Origin: Verrucomicrobiia bacterium
GTDB taxonomy: Bacteria > Verrucomicrobiota > Verrucomicrobiia > Limisphaerales > JAUIHU01
Direction of reading: 5' to 3'
Assembly: GCA_030432175.1 (NCBI GenBank)
Contig: JAUIHU010000103.1
Location: 1 to 10,506 of the forward strand
Length of the DNA: 10,506 nt
Both the position numbers and the translations under genes were made by a program. How positions within the stretch are numbered: position 1 is the first letter of the stretch; every line of letters begins with the position of its first letter. The notes under the pieces were generated by a model. The model did not search any database and was not told the DNA's origin. It saw only the letters and a program-made list of their open reading frames with translations. Of the stretch, positions 1 through 7,007 are shown piece after piece.

Positions 1-1
1 A

Positions 2-574
2 CTGACGAATGGCGCTTTGAAGCTGGATGAGCTGGGATTGGATCCACAAACAATTTCCAGTATTGTTTCACAAGTCAATCAAGCCGAATCCAGTGAGGGT
101 AAGAGTCTGGCCTTGATTCAATCATTAATTCCAACAGTGACCAGTCAACTGAACAAGGAGGGTCAGAACAGTCAATCTTCCAAGACATTGGAAAATATCA
201 GCATGCAACTGATTCCTGCCTTGCTTTCATCGCAAACCGGGGCTGAGAAAGATCAGACGCAAGCATTGACAGGGGCGTTGCTGAAGACTTTGCAGACTCA
301 GAGTTCCGGGGCTGGCGGGGCGCCTCCTTCTACTGAGGCTACAATAGCATCACTCGCTGCATCTTTGCTGGCGGAAGAAACAGGGACTGATCCAGCGCTT
401 GCCAATGCAATTTTACAAGCCACACAAGCTAATTTGCAGAGACAACAACCCAATCCCTCTGGTGTAGGAACGACGACGCCTGCTGGATCCGGGACAAATT
501 CAGTATCACAGCCCAGCCAGACCACGAATGATCCGTTTGCTGAAGCTTTGAACCAACTATTGAAGGATTTATGA
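2..574 (+). CDS. Hypothetical low-complexity Q/S/T/A-rich protein, C-terminal part only
   Basis: I do not recognise this protein. The frame is open to the left window edge (no stop from base 2), so the TTG at 17 is probably internal and the true N-terminus lies outside; it stops with TGA at 572-574. About 190 residues are visible, very rich in Gln, Ser, Thr, Ala and Leu. Counting from the TTG there is no Cys, Trp or Tyr, one Phe and one Arg. The first ~130 residues look helical, with short leucine-rich stretches. Two of these resemble each other (LIPTVTSQ near residue 37 and LIPALLSSQ near residue 65). A Pro/Gly/Ser/Thr linker follows at about 145-171, and a short amphipathic end at about 173-185 (FAEALNQLLKDL). 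No signal peptide or membrane segment is visible in this part. Frame length and steady codon use support a real gene; function is unknown. Confidence 0.6.
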   Translation: MTNGALKLDELGLDPQTISSIVSQVNQAESSEGKSLALIQSLIPTVTSQLNKEGQNSQSSKTLENISMQLIPALLSSQTGAEKDQTQALTGALLKTLQTQSSGAGGAPPSTEATIASLAASLLAEETGTDPALANAILQATQANLQRQQPNPSGVGTTTPAGSGTNSVSQPSQTTNDPFAEALNQLLKDL

Positions 575-631
575 TTTAATTCGGCTCTGAGGACTGCCGT
601 ATAGAATTTCAAGCTAACTCGACACAGAGAA

Positions 632-668
632 CAAAAAGAAAGGCGTCGGAACTAAGTCCGGCGCCTTT
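632..668 (-). terminator. Intrinsic terminator of the PEP-CTERM gene, possibly bidirectional
   Basis: An inverted repeat has arms at 639-650 (AAAGGCGTCGGA) and 657-668 (TCCGGCGCCTTT) around a 6-nt loop. Read on the minus strand, the hairpin is followed by a T-rich run (CTTTCTTTTTG), the form of a rho-independent terminator, about 60 nt after the stop of the PEP-CTERM gene. On the plus strand the one imperfect pair becomes a G-U wobble but only three Ts follow the stem, so it may also stop the left-hand gene, less efficiently. Confidence 0.75.
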
Positions 669-729
669 CGTGTACCAAGAGAGAGAAGTAAATCCTAAAG
701 AGATAGAATTACATTACTTTGTTAGCAAC

Positions 730-1422
730 TTAAGCAGCCGCTACAGCATTTCGGTTTTTGAACCGACGGTAAGCAATCAGCCCGCCGCACAGTAAAGCTC
801 CAACAGCGCCATAAACTTCAGGCTCTGGAACCGGGGCATATTCATAAGCAACCAGAACAGTAGCTGTTCCTGCAGCTGTGTAAGCTCCAACCACTCCAGA
901 GGTCACATTCAGGTTACCATCCCCAGAAATTGGAAGATCGATAAAGCCTGCGCCTGTAAAGAGCGCCAAATCTCCAGAAGCAGTCAATACAGCGCTTTCA
1001 GATGCGGTATCTGTAGCTCCTGGGATAATAATCCCTGATGCGCCACCAAAATCAATCGTTCCATCGAAAGCAGCCATACTAAGCGTACCGCTTGCTGTCG
1101 GAGTTGTGATTACGATAGGTGTCGTATCGGGACGTTGGAGTTCCATAGTTCCGATCGCAGAATAATTTTTCGGTCCAGCTCCACCGATGTTTTCCAGCTG
1201 AACATCTCCAGTAGTCACACCGGTTAAAGTGAAAGTCACTTTAGTCAGTGTTCCTAAATGTTCTGGCACGTTATACTTTGGTACCGATATGGTTTCACTC
1301 CATGGGAACAGAGTGGAACCCGAAGGAGCTGACAGTGTATGAGTAATGACACCACCACTGGCAGCGCTTACGCCTAAAGCCAACGCTCCGACCAACGCAG
1401 ATTTGAACATGATTTTGTTCAT
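730..1422 (-). CDS. PEP-CTERM sorting domain protein, choice-of-anchor E-like body
   Basis: A predicted exported surface protein of 230 residues, sorted by an exosortase not encoded in this window. The start is the ATG at 1422: AGGAAA lies a few bases upstream and a Sec signal peptide begins there (basic residues K3 and K7, hydrophobic core about 9-18, likely cleavage near A20/A21). The frame continues upstream to 1530, but those 36 codons would bury the signal peptide. The body (about 25-190) is Gly/Thr/Ser-rich beta-type sequence. It contains a VPKYNVPEHLGTLTKVTFTL segment and a later FTGAGFIDLP stretch, resembling the family NCBI calls 'choice-of-anchor E'. The C-terminus is a classic PEP-CTERM tripartite signal: VPEP at 198-201, a hydrophobic segment at about 203-218 and the basic cluster RRFKNR at 219-224. 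Six further residues (NAVAAA) follow the basic cluster. The gene is monocistronic as seen here. Specific function unknown; sorting class is confident. Confidence 0.88.
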   Translation of the reverse strand: MNKIMFKSALVGALALGVSAASGGVITHTLSAPSGSTLFPWSETISVPKYNVPEHLGTLTKVTFTLTGVTTGDVQLENIGGAGPKNYSAIGTMELQRPDTTPIVITTPTASGTLSMAAFDGTIDFGGASGIIIPGATDTASESAVLTASGDLALFTGAGFIDLPISGDGNLNVTSGVVGAYTAAGTATVLVAYEYAPVPEPEVYGAVGALLCGGLIAYRRFKNRNAVAAA

Positions 1423-1426
1423 AATG

Positions 1427-1432
1427 TTTCCT
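1427..1432 (-). promoter_or_regulatory. Shine-Dalgarno site deciding the PEP-CTERM start
   Basis: On the minus strand AGGAAA lies just upstream of the ATG at 1422, with about 6 nt between the AGGA core and the start. It supports the shorter 230-residue form rather than the start at 1530. Confidence 0.6.
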
Positions 1433-1474
1433 ATTCTCTTTGGGTTTACTGGTTTTGTTTTGAGTAGAATTCCA

Positions 1475-1503
1475 AAGATAATCTTAGAAATCCGTTCTCC
1501 CAA
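1475..1503 (-). promoter_or_regulatory. Candidate sigma-70-type promoter for the PEP-CTERM gene
   Basis: On the minus strand, TTGGGA (1503-1498) and TATCTT (1480-1475) are separated by 17 nt, each matching 4 of 6 consensus bases. Transcription would begin near 1468 and give a leader of about 45 nt. The promoter would lie upstream of the chosen start codon, as required. Two 4/6 matches in AT-rich DNA can arise by chance. Confidence 0.35.
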
Positions 1504-1641
1504 AACTAGTAGCAGATTAGTTGCCAACAATTGGATAAGTCAAATTGAATTGCAAATTAGTCGGACATCCTAGGCTTCTGCTTCAAAAATTCGATTTCCA
1601 GCTTTCGTAATGAACCAGGAATCGCTAAGGATGTTGGCGTT

Positions 1642-2361
1642 ATGGCAACCTTGGTTTTTGACATAGAAACAGCGGGGCTTTCCCGGGAACATTTCGATGA
1701 GTTTCAGCAGGGTTACCTTTTTCGTGAGGCAGACCAGTTGGAGGATGAGTCGGAACGTGATGCGAAACGGGACGAATTAGAAAAACGCTTCAGTCTTTGG
1801 CCCCTGACCGCGCAAGTGGTTTGTATTGCCATGATGAATGCCGACTCGGAACGTGGCAAGGTATTGTTTTTGGCGGATGATTATGAACCACCCGAAACAC
1901 CACACCAAACTGTTGCATTTGAGCCATGTATGGATGAAATTGACCTTCTCGGCCTGTTCTGGGAAGCAGCCCGTCATTACGATCACATTGTGACCTTCAA
2001 CGGACGCCGATTTGATGTGCCTTTTCTGTATCTGAGATCCGCGGTATTGGGCGTTCCTATCTCCAAAAAGAACTGGTTAGGTTACCGATTTCAGCACGAA
2101 CCGCACTGTGATCTGGCGGATCAGTTGAGCTTTTACGGCGTCAGTGGCAGAGACGGCGCCGCCCGGAATTTCAACCTCGATTTCTATTGCAAAGCATTCG
2201 GAATCACTTCCCCGAAAGGCGAAGGCGTCACCGGAGCCGATGTCCCTCGCCTGCTGGAAGAAGGTCGAACCCAGGAGATTGCAGAGTATTGCGTTCGCGA
2301 TACATTTGCAACGTTGAAACTCTATCACATTTGGAAAGAGCGTTTAGCTGGGGTTCGGTAA
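1642..2361 (+). CDS. Predicted 3'-5' exonuclease of the PolB exonuclease-like family
   Basis: A stand-alone DEDDy-type 3'-5' exonuclease of 239 residues, of the kind described as related to the exonuclease domain of family B DNA polymerases (Pfam DNA_pol_B_exo2). All three catalytic motifs of the RNase H-like fold are visible. Exo I is DIETAG with D7 and E9, Exo II is FNGRRFD with N120 and D125, and Exo III is YCVRD with Y216 and D220. These acidic residues would bind two metal ions and remove nucleotides from a 3' end. No polymerase domain follows, and the length fits the stand-alone family. The ATG at 1642 sits eleven codons' distance or less from AAGGA (1626-1631) and places the DIE motif at the very N-terminus, as usual. 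It is followed after 16 nt by the ABC-F gene, so the two are probably co-transcribed. Its biological substrate is unknown; a repair or proofreading role is inference. Confidence 0.88.
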   Translation: MATLVFDIETAGLSREHFDEFQQGYLFREADQLEDESERDAKRDELEKRFSLWPLTAQVVCIAMMNADSERGKVLFLADDYEPPETPHQTVAFEPCMDEIDLLGLFWEAARHYDHIVTFNGRRFDVPFLYLRSAVLGVPISKKNWLGYRFQHEPHCDLADQLSFYGVSGRDGAARNFNLDFYCKAFGITSPKGEGVTGADVPRLLEEGRTQEIAEYCVRDTFATLKLYHIWKERLAGVR

Positions 2362-2377
2362 TTATTACGGAAAAAAT

Positions 2378-4312
2378 ATGCTGATATTGTCCAATGTCTC
2401 AAAATCCTTCGGTGGCAGAACGCTGCTGGATGAAGCTTCTTTATCTATTACCCGTGGGGACCGCGTCGGTCTGGTTGGTCCGAATGGAGCTGGAAAAACC
2501 ACCTTATTTTCGATGATTCTGGGGAAAGTGGACCCGGATGGCGGTGTGTTTCAGTTAGAGCGCAATACGACTCTCGGGTATTTGCCGCAGGAGAGCGCGC
2601 CAGTGGGAGAGGAGACGGCATTGGAAATCGCGATGTCGGTGAATGACGAATTTGTTCGACTGCGAAAACTGGTCATGGACTGGGACAGTGTGCCGCATGA
2701 TGAGTTGGAGGAACTGGATCATGACCGGATTTTCAGTCGATTTGATGAGTTGGGTGGCTATCAGGTTGAGCCGAAAGCCAAGAGGATACTGAAAGGATTG
2801 GGATTCAAGGACGCCGACTTTGACCGACCTGCCAGGGAATTGAGTGGAGGATGGGTGATGAGAGCGCATCTGGCTCGATTGTTGGTCATGGAGCCGGATC
2901 TCCTGATGTTGGATGAACCGACGAACCATCTGGATTTGGAGGCATTGCTCTGGTTTCAAAACTATTTGAAATCTTATCCAGGCGCTCTGTTTGTTATTTC
3001 GCACGATCGCAGTTTTCTGAATGAGCTGGTGAATGCGATTGTTGAAGTCAACCAGGGCAGGCTGGACAGGTACACGGGTAATTACGATGATTTTGTCAGG
3101 CAGAAAAAGGAACGACAAATCCAGCGCCAGGCAGCATACGAAAATCAGCAAAAAGAACTGCAGCGGTTGCAACGATTTGTGGATCGATTTGGCGCTAAAG
3201 CATCCAAAGCTTCTCAGGCGCAGAGCAAGATCAAGCAAATGGAACGCATGGAACTGATCGAAGCTCCGGAAGCGGCCGCGGCAACGGTGAGTTTTCAATT
3301 TCCACAACCTAAGAGGTCCGGTCAGCGGGTAATGACTTTAAAGAATCTCTATTTCTCTTATGGAGAGAAGAAAGTTTATGAAGGTGTTGAGTTTCAGGTG
3401 GACCGTGGTGAAAAAACAGGGTTGGTCGGCCCAAATGGAGCTGGTAAATCCACTTTGTTAAAACTATTGGCGGGTGTATTGCAGCCTCAATCCGGCAATC
3501 GAGAACTGGGACATGAGGCCAAGGTCGGATATTTCTCCCAGAATCGAGCTGAGAATTTGAATCTGAAAAACACCGTTCTGGATGAGACATTTGAAATTCA
3601 GAATCCTGCCACCGAGCAAATGGCCCGTAATTTACTCGGATCTTTCCTCTTCCGAGGGGACGATGTTTTTAAGAAAGTTGGCTTGTTGAGCGGAGGTGAA
3701 AAAAGTCGGCTGGCTCTGGTGAAACTCCTGTTGGATCCACCCAATTTCCTGTTACTGGATGAGCCAACGACACACCTTGATATCCCAAGTATAGACGCGT
3801 TGATTCAGGCTCTGAAGGCTTACACCGGAACTCTTTACTTCGTCAGTCACGATGTTCATTTTATCCGATCCATAGGCGACCATATTGTCCATGTTGAGGA
3901 GGGAAAACTGACACGCTATCCGGGTGGTTACGATTATTACCTGGAGAAAACAGGAGCCATCAATGCGCAATCTTCGGTTGGCTCTCCGGTGGGTGACAAA
4001 CTATCTACGGGCGAAGACAAGTCGGAGAGAAAGCAAAAGACCAAAGAGCAGAAACGACTGGAAGCCGAGGCTCGAGTGGAGCGGTCTCGCATTCGAAAGA
4101 AACAGGAGAAGGTGGTTAAGGAATTGGAAATCGAGATTGAGAAGTTGGAAGGCCGTTGCGAGGCAATCCATCATGAACTTTTGGATCCGGAGGTCTACGG
4201 CCAACAAGAAAAGGCCAAATCGTTGAACCAGGAATTGAAAGAAATCCAGGACCGCTTACCGGAGCTGCATGAAAAATGGGAGCATGAGGCGACTGAATTG
4301 GAGTCGATCTGA
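2378..4312 (+). CDS. ABC-F family ATPase, Uup/YheS-like, with C-terminal coiled coil
   Basis: A soluble protein of 644 residues with two ABC ATPase domains and no membrane segments, so an ABC-F protein acting on ribosomes rather than a transporter. Domain 1 has Walker A GPNGAGKT (34-41), signature LSGGW (155-159), Walker B with D179-E180 and switch His209. The interdomain linker (about 235-300) is strongly charged and helical, as in the P-site tRNA interaction motif of the family. Domain 2 has Walker A GPNGAGKS (351-358), signature LSGGE (437-441), D461-E462 in LDEPTTHLD and switch His491. Residues about 535-644 form a Lys/Glu-rich coiled coil like the ABC_tran_CTD of Uup and YheS, and total length matches those proteins. 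Both ATP sites look intact. The start ATG lies 16 nt after the exonuclease stop with only a weak ribosome-binding sequence. Exact subfamily cannot be fixed by eye, and antibiotic resistance is not implied. Confidence 0.93.
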   Translation: MLILSNVSKSFGGRTLLDEASLSITRGDRVGLVGPNGAGKTTLFSMILGKVDPDGGVFQLERNTTLGYLPQESAPVGEETALEIAMSVNDEFVRLRKLVMDWDSVPHDELEELDHDRIFSRFDELGGYQVEPKAKRILKGLGFKDADFDRPARELSGGWVMRAHLARLLVMEPDLLMLDEPTNHLDLEALLWFQNYLKSYPGALFVISHDRSFLNELVNAIVEVNQGRLDRYTGNYDDFVRQKKERQIQRQAAYENQQKELQRLQRFVDRFGAKASKASQAQSKIKQMERMELIEAPEAAAATVSFQFPQPKRSGQRVMTLKNLYFSYGEKKVYEGVEFQVDRGEKTGLVGPNGAGKSTLLKLLAGVLQPQSGNRELGHEAKVGYFSQNRAENLNLKNTVLDETFEIQNPATEQMARNLLGSFLFRGDDVFKKVGLLSGGEKSRLALVKLLLDPPNFLLLDEPTTHLDIPSIDALIQALKAYTGTLYFVSHDVHFIRSIGDHIVHVEEGKLTRYPGGYDYYLEKTGAINAQSSVGSPVGDKLSTGEDKSERKQKTKEQKRLEAEARVERSRIRKKQEKVVKELEIEIEKLEGRCEAIHHELLDPEVYGQQEKAKSLNQELKEIQDRLPELHEKWEHEATELESI

Positions 4313-4333
4313 ACAATTGGAACTGGAATGACC

Positions 4334-5314
4334 TTACTTGTTCGCCATCCACTCCCTGGCCCGCTCCAGAATTTTTCGTTCTTCTTCAGTCAGGCTTTGG
4401 ATGCCCTGTTTGGAAATCTTGTCCAGAATGGGGTCCACTTTCTGGCTTATAAACTCAGTGGGTGAAAGAGGACTTTCCTCCGAATCAGCGTTTTGAGATT
4501 GCTGTTGTCTGACACGGTTGACGTTTTTTCTCCACTGATTTGTCTGGCGTCGCTCATACCAACTGGATCCGCCTCTGTTAAAAAGATTTTCCAATCCTAA
4601 AGCTTCTTTCCAGGTCTGACCGCTTGCTGCGACCTGTTTGGTGTAAATCAACCCAAAGACAAGACCGCCGAGGTGAGCCATATGAGCGACCAGAACAGCA
4701 TCCCCACCATCGGGTCTGTCCAGAAAGAACATAATCACAGTAAAACCCAACACTCCATACAGCAAGGCACGAGCGCTCAAAGTGATTGGGATAATGAAGA
4801 AGAGCAGAACGGTAATTCTTCGGTAGGCATATAGAACACCGAAGGCAGCCAACAATCCAAATGCCCCAGCAGATGCGCCAACCGTCGGAAGGTCAGCGAT
4901 CCAGCCAGGCGCTATTCGTCCACCAACCACTTGTGCCAATCCTCCAGCGACGCCCGATAGCAGATACAATTGAAGAAATCTCTTTTTGCCGAGATCGTCT
5001 TCCAACGGCTTTCCAATCGTGTAGATCACCAGACCATTCACCAGAATGTGTAAAATCCCGCCGTGCATGAATTGAAAGGTGAGGATCTGCCAGATGTAAC
5101 CACTGGAGATACCATCCCAAGACAGGGCGAGGTATTGATCAAAAGCGTTTTGTGCCTGGATACTGAAAAAACTGCGGACGACCATTTGAATCAGAAACAC
5201 AAGAACGCAGATCGCCAGGATTTTTACAGTGACGGAATCCCAGCGTTGGTTTCGGTTCCAGCTCGAATAGGAAGAAGAGCCGTAGCTCCTCATGTATGGC
5301 CGATCGTCTAACAT
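4334..5314 (-). CDS. Rhomboid family intramembrane serine protease with conserved C-terminal tail
   Basis: A polytopic inner-membrane protease that cleaves transmembrane segments. The rhomboid fold is clear. Numbered from a GTG at 5335, it has TFQFMHGGILHILVNG with H96 and N100, the nucleophile motif GASAG with S155, and HLGGLVFG with catalytic His221 fitting the HxxGxxxG pattern. An extra His218 lies just before. About six hydrophobic segments span residues 35-232. I place the start at the ATG at 5314 (326 residues), since TTTGGATTC lies upstream, whereas the GTG at 5335 has no ribosome-binding sequence and would sit 6 nt from the previous stop. After the membrane domain comes a polar, Arg/Gln-rich linker. 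Last is a charged helical tail (DPILDKISKQGIQSLTEEER) resembling the DUF6576-type tail found on rhomboids of Bacteroidota and Verrucomicrobiota. The gene follows the glycosyltransferase by 27 nt, probably in one transcript. Substrates are unknown. Confidence 0.9.
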   Translation of the reverse strand: MLDDRPYMRSYGSSSYSSWNRNQRWDSVTVKILAICVLVFLIQMVVRSFFSIQAQNAFDQYLALSWDGISSGYIWQILTFQFMHGGILHILVNGLVIYTIGKPLEDDLGKKRFLQLYLLSGVAGGLAQVVGGRIAPGWIADLPTVGASAGAFGLLAAFGVLYAYRRITVLLFFIIPITLSARALLYGVLGFTVIMFFLDRPDGGDAVLVAHMAHLGGLVFGLIYTKQVAASGQTWKEALGLENLFNRGGSSWYERRQTNQWRKNVNRVRQQQSQNADSEESPLSPTEFISQKVDPILDKISKQGIQSLTEEERKILERAREWMANK

Positions 5315-5341
5315 GATTGAATCCAAATTAGTCACGAAAAA

Positions 5342-6742
5342 CTAGGCTGGCAATGATGCGTTTAATATTTGTTCATTGGACTCATGATCCAAACGCTTCA
5401 AAGCATTCAGTAGCTGTTCCAAATTGAGTCGGTATGGGTCAGGTTCCTTCTTCAATTTCAGAGATTGTATTAAATCTATAGCCGCTTTTTGTACGGGCTG
5501 CGGCCCATGGATCTCCTGAACAAATCGCAAAAACTTCATGCACATGAATCCATCAAACCAGTGGTAAAATCTTCGGATCATGCCCGCTCTGTCCTGGTTT
5601 TTCGTAGAGCGCAAGATTCTCTGAACATGATTCAATCCATTCCGACTGTTCACGAATGCCTTCATGGCAGGACTCCATTGAGCAGAGATTTCATTGAATT
5701 TCACCACGCAGGAATTCATGGACTCTGGTTTCTCTTTGGAAGAAAGCGTTGGATCGACTGAATTGAAGAATGTTTCCATTGATCTGAAAAACACTCCTAA
5801 ATCTCTGAACCCGACAAATGGTTCAACATTCCAGACTGGCGAATCCGGAATAGAAGGATTCAAATTATTCAACATATCTCCCACAGCCTTTCCGGTCCCA
5901 AATGGCACGCGGTCAGAGATTCTTCCTGAGGGATGAACCTTGCAATCGTTCAGATGTATAAAGGGGCCTGCCTGAATCAGTTTATGAACAAAATAAAAAT
6001 CCTCACCCGCTTGACGCCGGTTCATTCCGCCAACACGCGCATAAGCATCCACCCTCGACATCATGCACGATCCAACTGTATGTGGAGCCTGAGGAAATCC
6101 TGTTTGTAATAAAGCCAGGCGATAGTAACGCAGTCCAAGCTCATACAGTTGAATGGCTTCGACTTCGCGCGAACCCATGGACGAGTGAATCTGATGTTCG
6201 AAAAAGGCATGGGCTCCCGTTGCTTCGGGATGTGATTTCAAGGCTGCTTCAAGCGCGCAAAAGTAAGCCGGATCACATAGACAATCGGCATCGAGACAAA
6301 GAATCCATCCATCCGGGCGCTGCAGTTTTTGAAAGCGTCTGAGGGCCTCGTCCATCAATAGTTTGCGAGCCGAGCCAACTCCCGCCGCTTTGGGAGCCCA
6401 ATCCGGCGCTTGAATCGCGAAGAGATTCATCCAGGCAGGGATCTCGGACTCCAGCCACGAAGCCAGAATGTTTCGATTCTGAAAATGTTGGATTTGGGAG
6501 TGATGCAGCGACTGGATCTGATCTCCGTCCGACGGGTGCGTGTTGAATCCAACAAGGACCTCCACCTTGTATCCTGAAGGTGGTTGATTTGTTTCGGCAA
6601 GAGATTTGAGAGTGAATCTCAGTTCGGGCTCGTTGCGGCATGGAATGGTGACAATGAAATGGACATCCGGATCAGGCGAAGCGCTTAGAATTTGTGAGTG
6701 GACGGGAAAGCGTTGCAGGTAAGTCGATAAAGGTTCTTTCAT
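5342..6742 (-). CDS. Family 2 (GT-A) glycosyltransferase
   Basis: A probable cytoplasmic inverting glycosyltransferase of 466 residues using a nucleotide-diphosphate sugar. The N-terminal GT-A hallmark is HFIVTIPCRNEPE (about 28-40), followed by helix and strand (VEVLVGFN, 60-67). The metal/nucleotide DxD motif is DAD at 151-153 within GWILCLDADC. The acceptor-side motif GED (246-248) lies in a GGMNRRQAGEDF segment typical of family 2. No transmembrane helix is visible. Residues about 300-466 are a C-terminal extension of helical character that I do not recognise. The ATG at 6742 is chosen because the family core begins about 28 residues later; the frame continues upstream to a TTG at 6844 and a GTG at 6808, and no site has a strong ribosome-binding sequence. 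It leads a likely two-gene transcript with the rhomboid gene. The sugar and acceptor cannot be inferred; surface glycan or glycoprotein synthesis is a guess. Confidence 0.82.
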   Translation of the reverse strand: MKEPLSTYLQRFPVHSQILSASPDPDVHFIVTIPCRNEPELRFTLKSLAETNQPPSGYKVEVLVGFNTHPSDGDQIQSLHHSQIQHFQNRNILASWLESEIPAWMNLFAIQAPDWAPKAAGVGSARKLLMDEALRRFQKLQRPDGWILCLDADCLCDPAYFCALEAALKSHPEATGAHAFFEHQIHSSMGSREVEAIQLYELGLRYYRLALLQTGFPQAPHTVGSCMMSRVDAYARVGGMNRRQAGEDFYFVHKLIQAGPFIHLNDCKVHPSGRISDRVPFGTGKAVGDMLNNLNPSIPDSPVWNVEPFVGFRDLGVFFRSMETFFNSVDPTLSSKEKPESMNSCVVKFNEISAQWSPAMKAFVNSRNGLNHVQRILRSTKNQDRAGMIRRFYHWFDGFMCMKFLRFVQEIHGPQPVQKAAIDLIQSLKLKKEPDPYRLNLEQLLNALKRLDHESNEQILNASLPA

Positions 6743-7007
6743 TTGCCATTCTGCAGGTGTGAGCAAAGTTCGATGCAGTCCTGGGAGCGCTGAACCCCGG
6801 CTTGGCACATGGAGCCAGCATTTGAGGTAGGGCAGAACTGCCAAGAGCCACCCGCCTTAATTCGAATCCCTTTCAGCAGACTGTTGAATTTGACTTCCAA
6901 ACTTATTTGCATGAGATTCCTCTCTCTGAAATCTGGTTGTCAGGGAAACTTGATTTCAATCCGGATCCGCCTCAGGTTGTTCAAGTTTTCATTTTTAAAC
7001 ACTGCAC
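6743..7007. other. Divergent intergenic region between the glycosyltransferase gene and uvrB
   Basis: These 265 nt must contain the start signals for both divergent genes. TTGACT at 6890-6895 is a fair -35 match on the plus strand but has no good -10 at normal spacing. GGCAGAACTGCC (6831-6842) is a small perfect dyad that could be an operator but is short enough to be chance. I see no CTG-N10-CAG LexA-type box and no hairpin with a T tract. Part of the region could be coding if the glycosyltransferase starts at 6808 or 6844. Confidence 0.5.

Noticed and set aside
1502..1525. AACTA...TAGTT inverted repeat in the divergent PEP-CTERM/exonuclease intergenic region
   Set aside because: Arms are only 5 bp with a 9-nt spacer in AT-rich DNA, too weak to call an operator.
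1423..1530. N-terminal extension of the PEP-CTERM protein by 36 codons
   Set aside because: It would place charged residues ahead of a good signal peptide, has no supporting ribosome-binding site, and would overlap the promoter candidate.
2555..3307. Long antisense frames inside the ABC-F, exonuclease and uvrB genes
   Set aside because: They are explained by coding of strongly recognised proteins on the other strand and show no domain, start signal or sensible composition of their own.
4334..5314. Rhomboid as a rhombosortase partner for protein sorting, given the PEP-CTERM gene nearby
   Set aside because: Rhombosortases are shorter and serve GlyGly-CTERM proteins. This one has the ordinary rhomboid layout plus a tail, and the PEP-CTERM signal is handled by exosortases.
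6831..6842. GGCAGAACTGCC dyad as an operator
   Set aside because: A 5-bp arm dyad is expected by chance in a region of this size, and no second copy or promoter overlap supports it.
6743..7007. LexA/SOS box upstream of uvrB
   Set aside because: No CTG-N10-CAG or other clear dyad of SOS type was found; the closest CTG...CAG pair (in CTGAAATCTGGTTGTCAG) has the wrong spacing.
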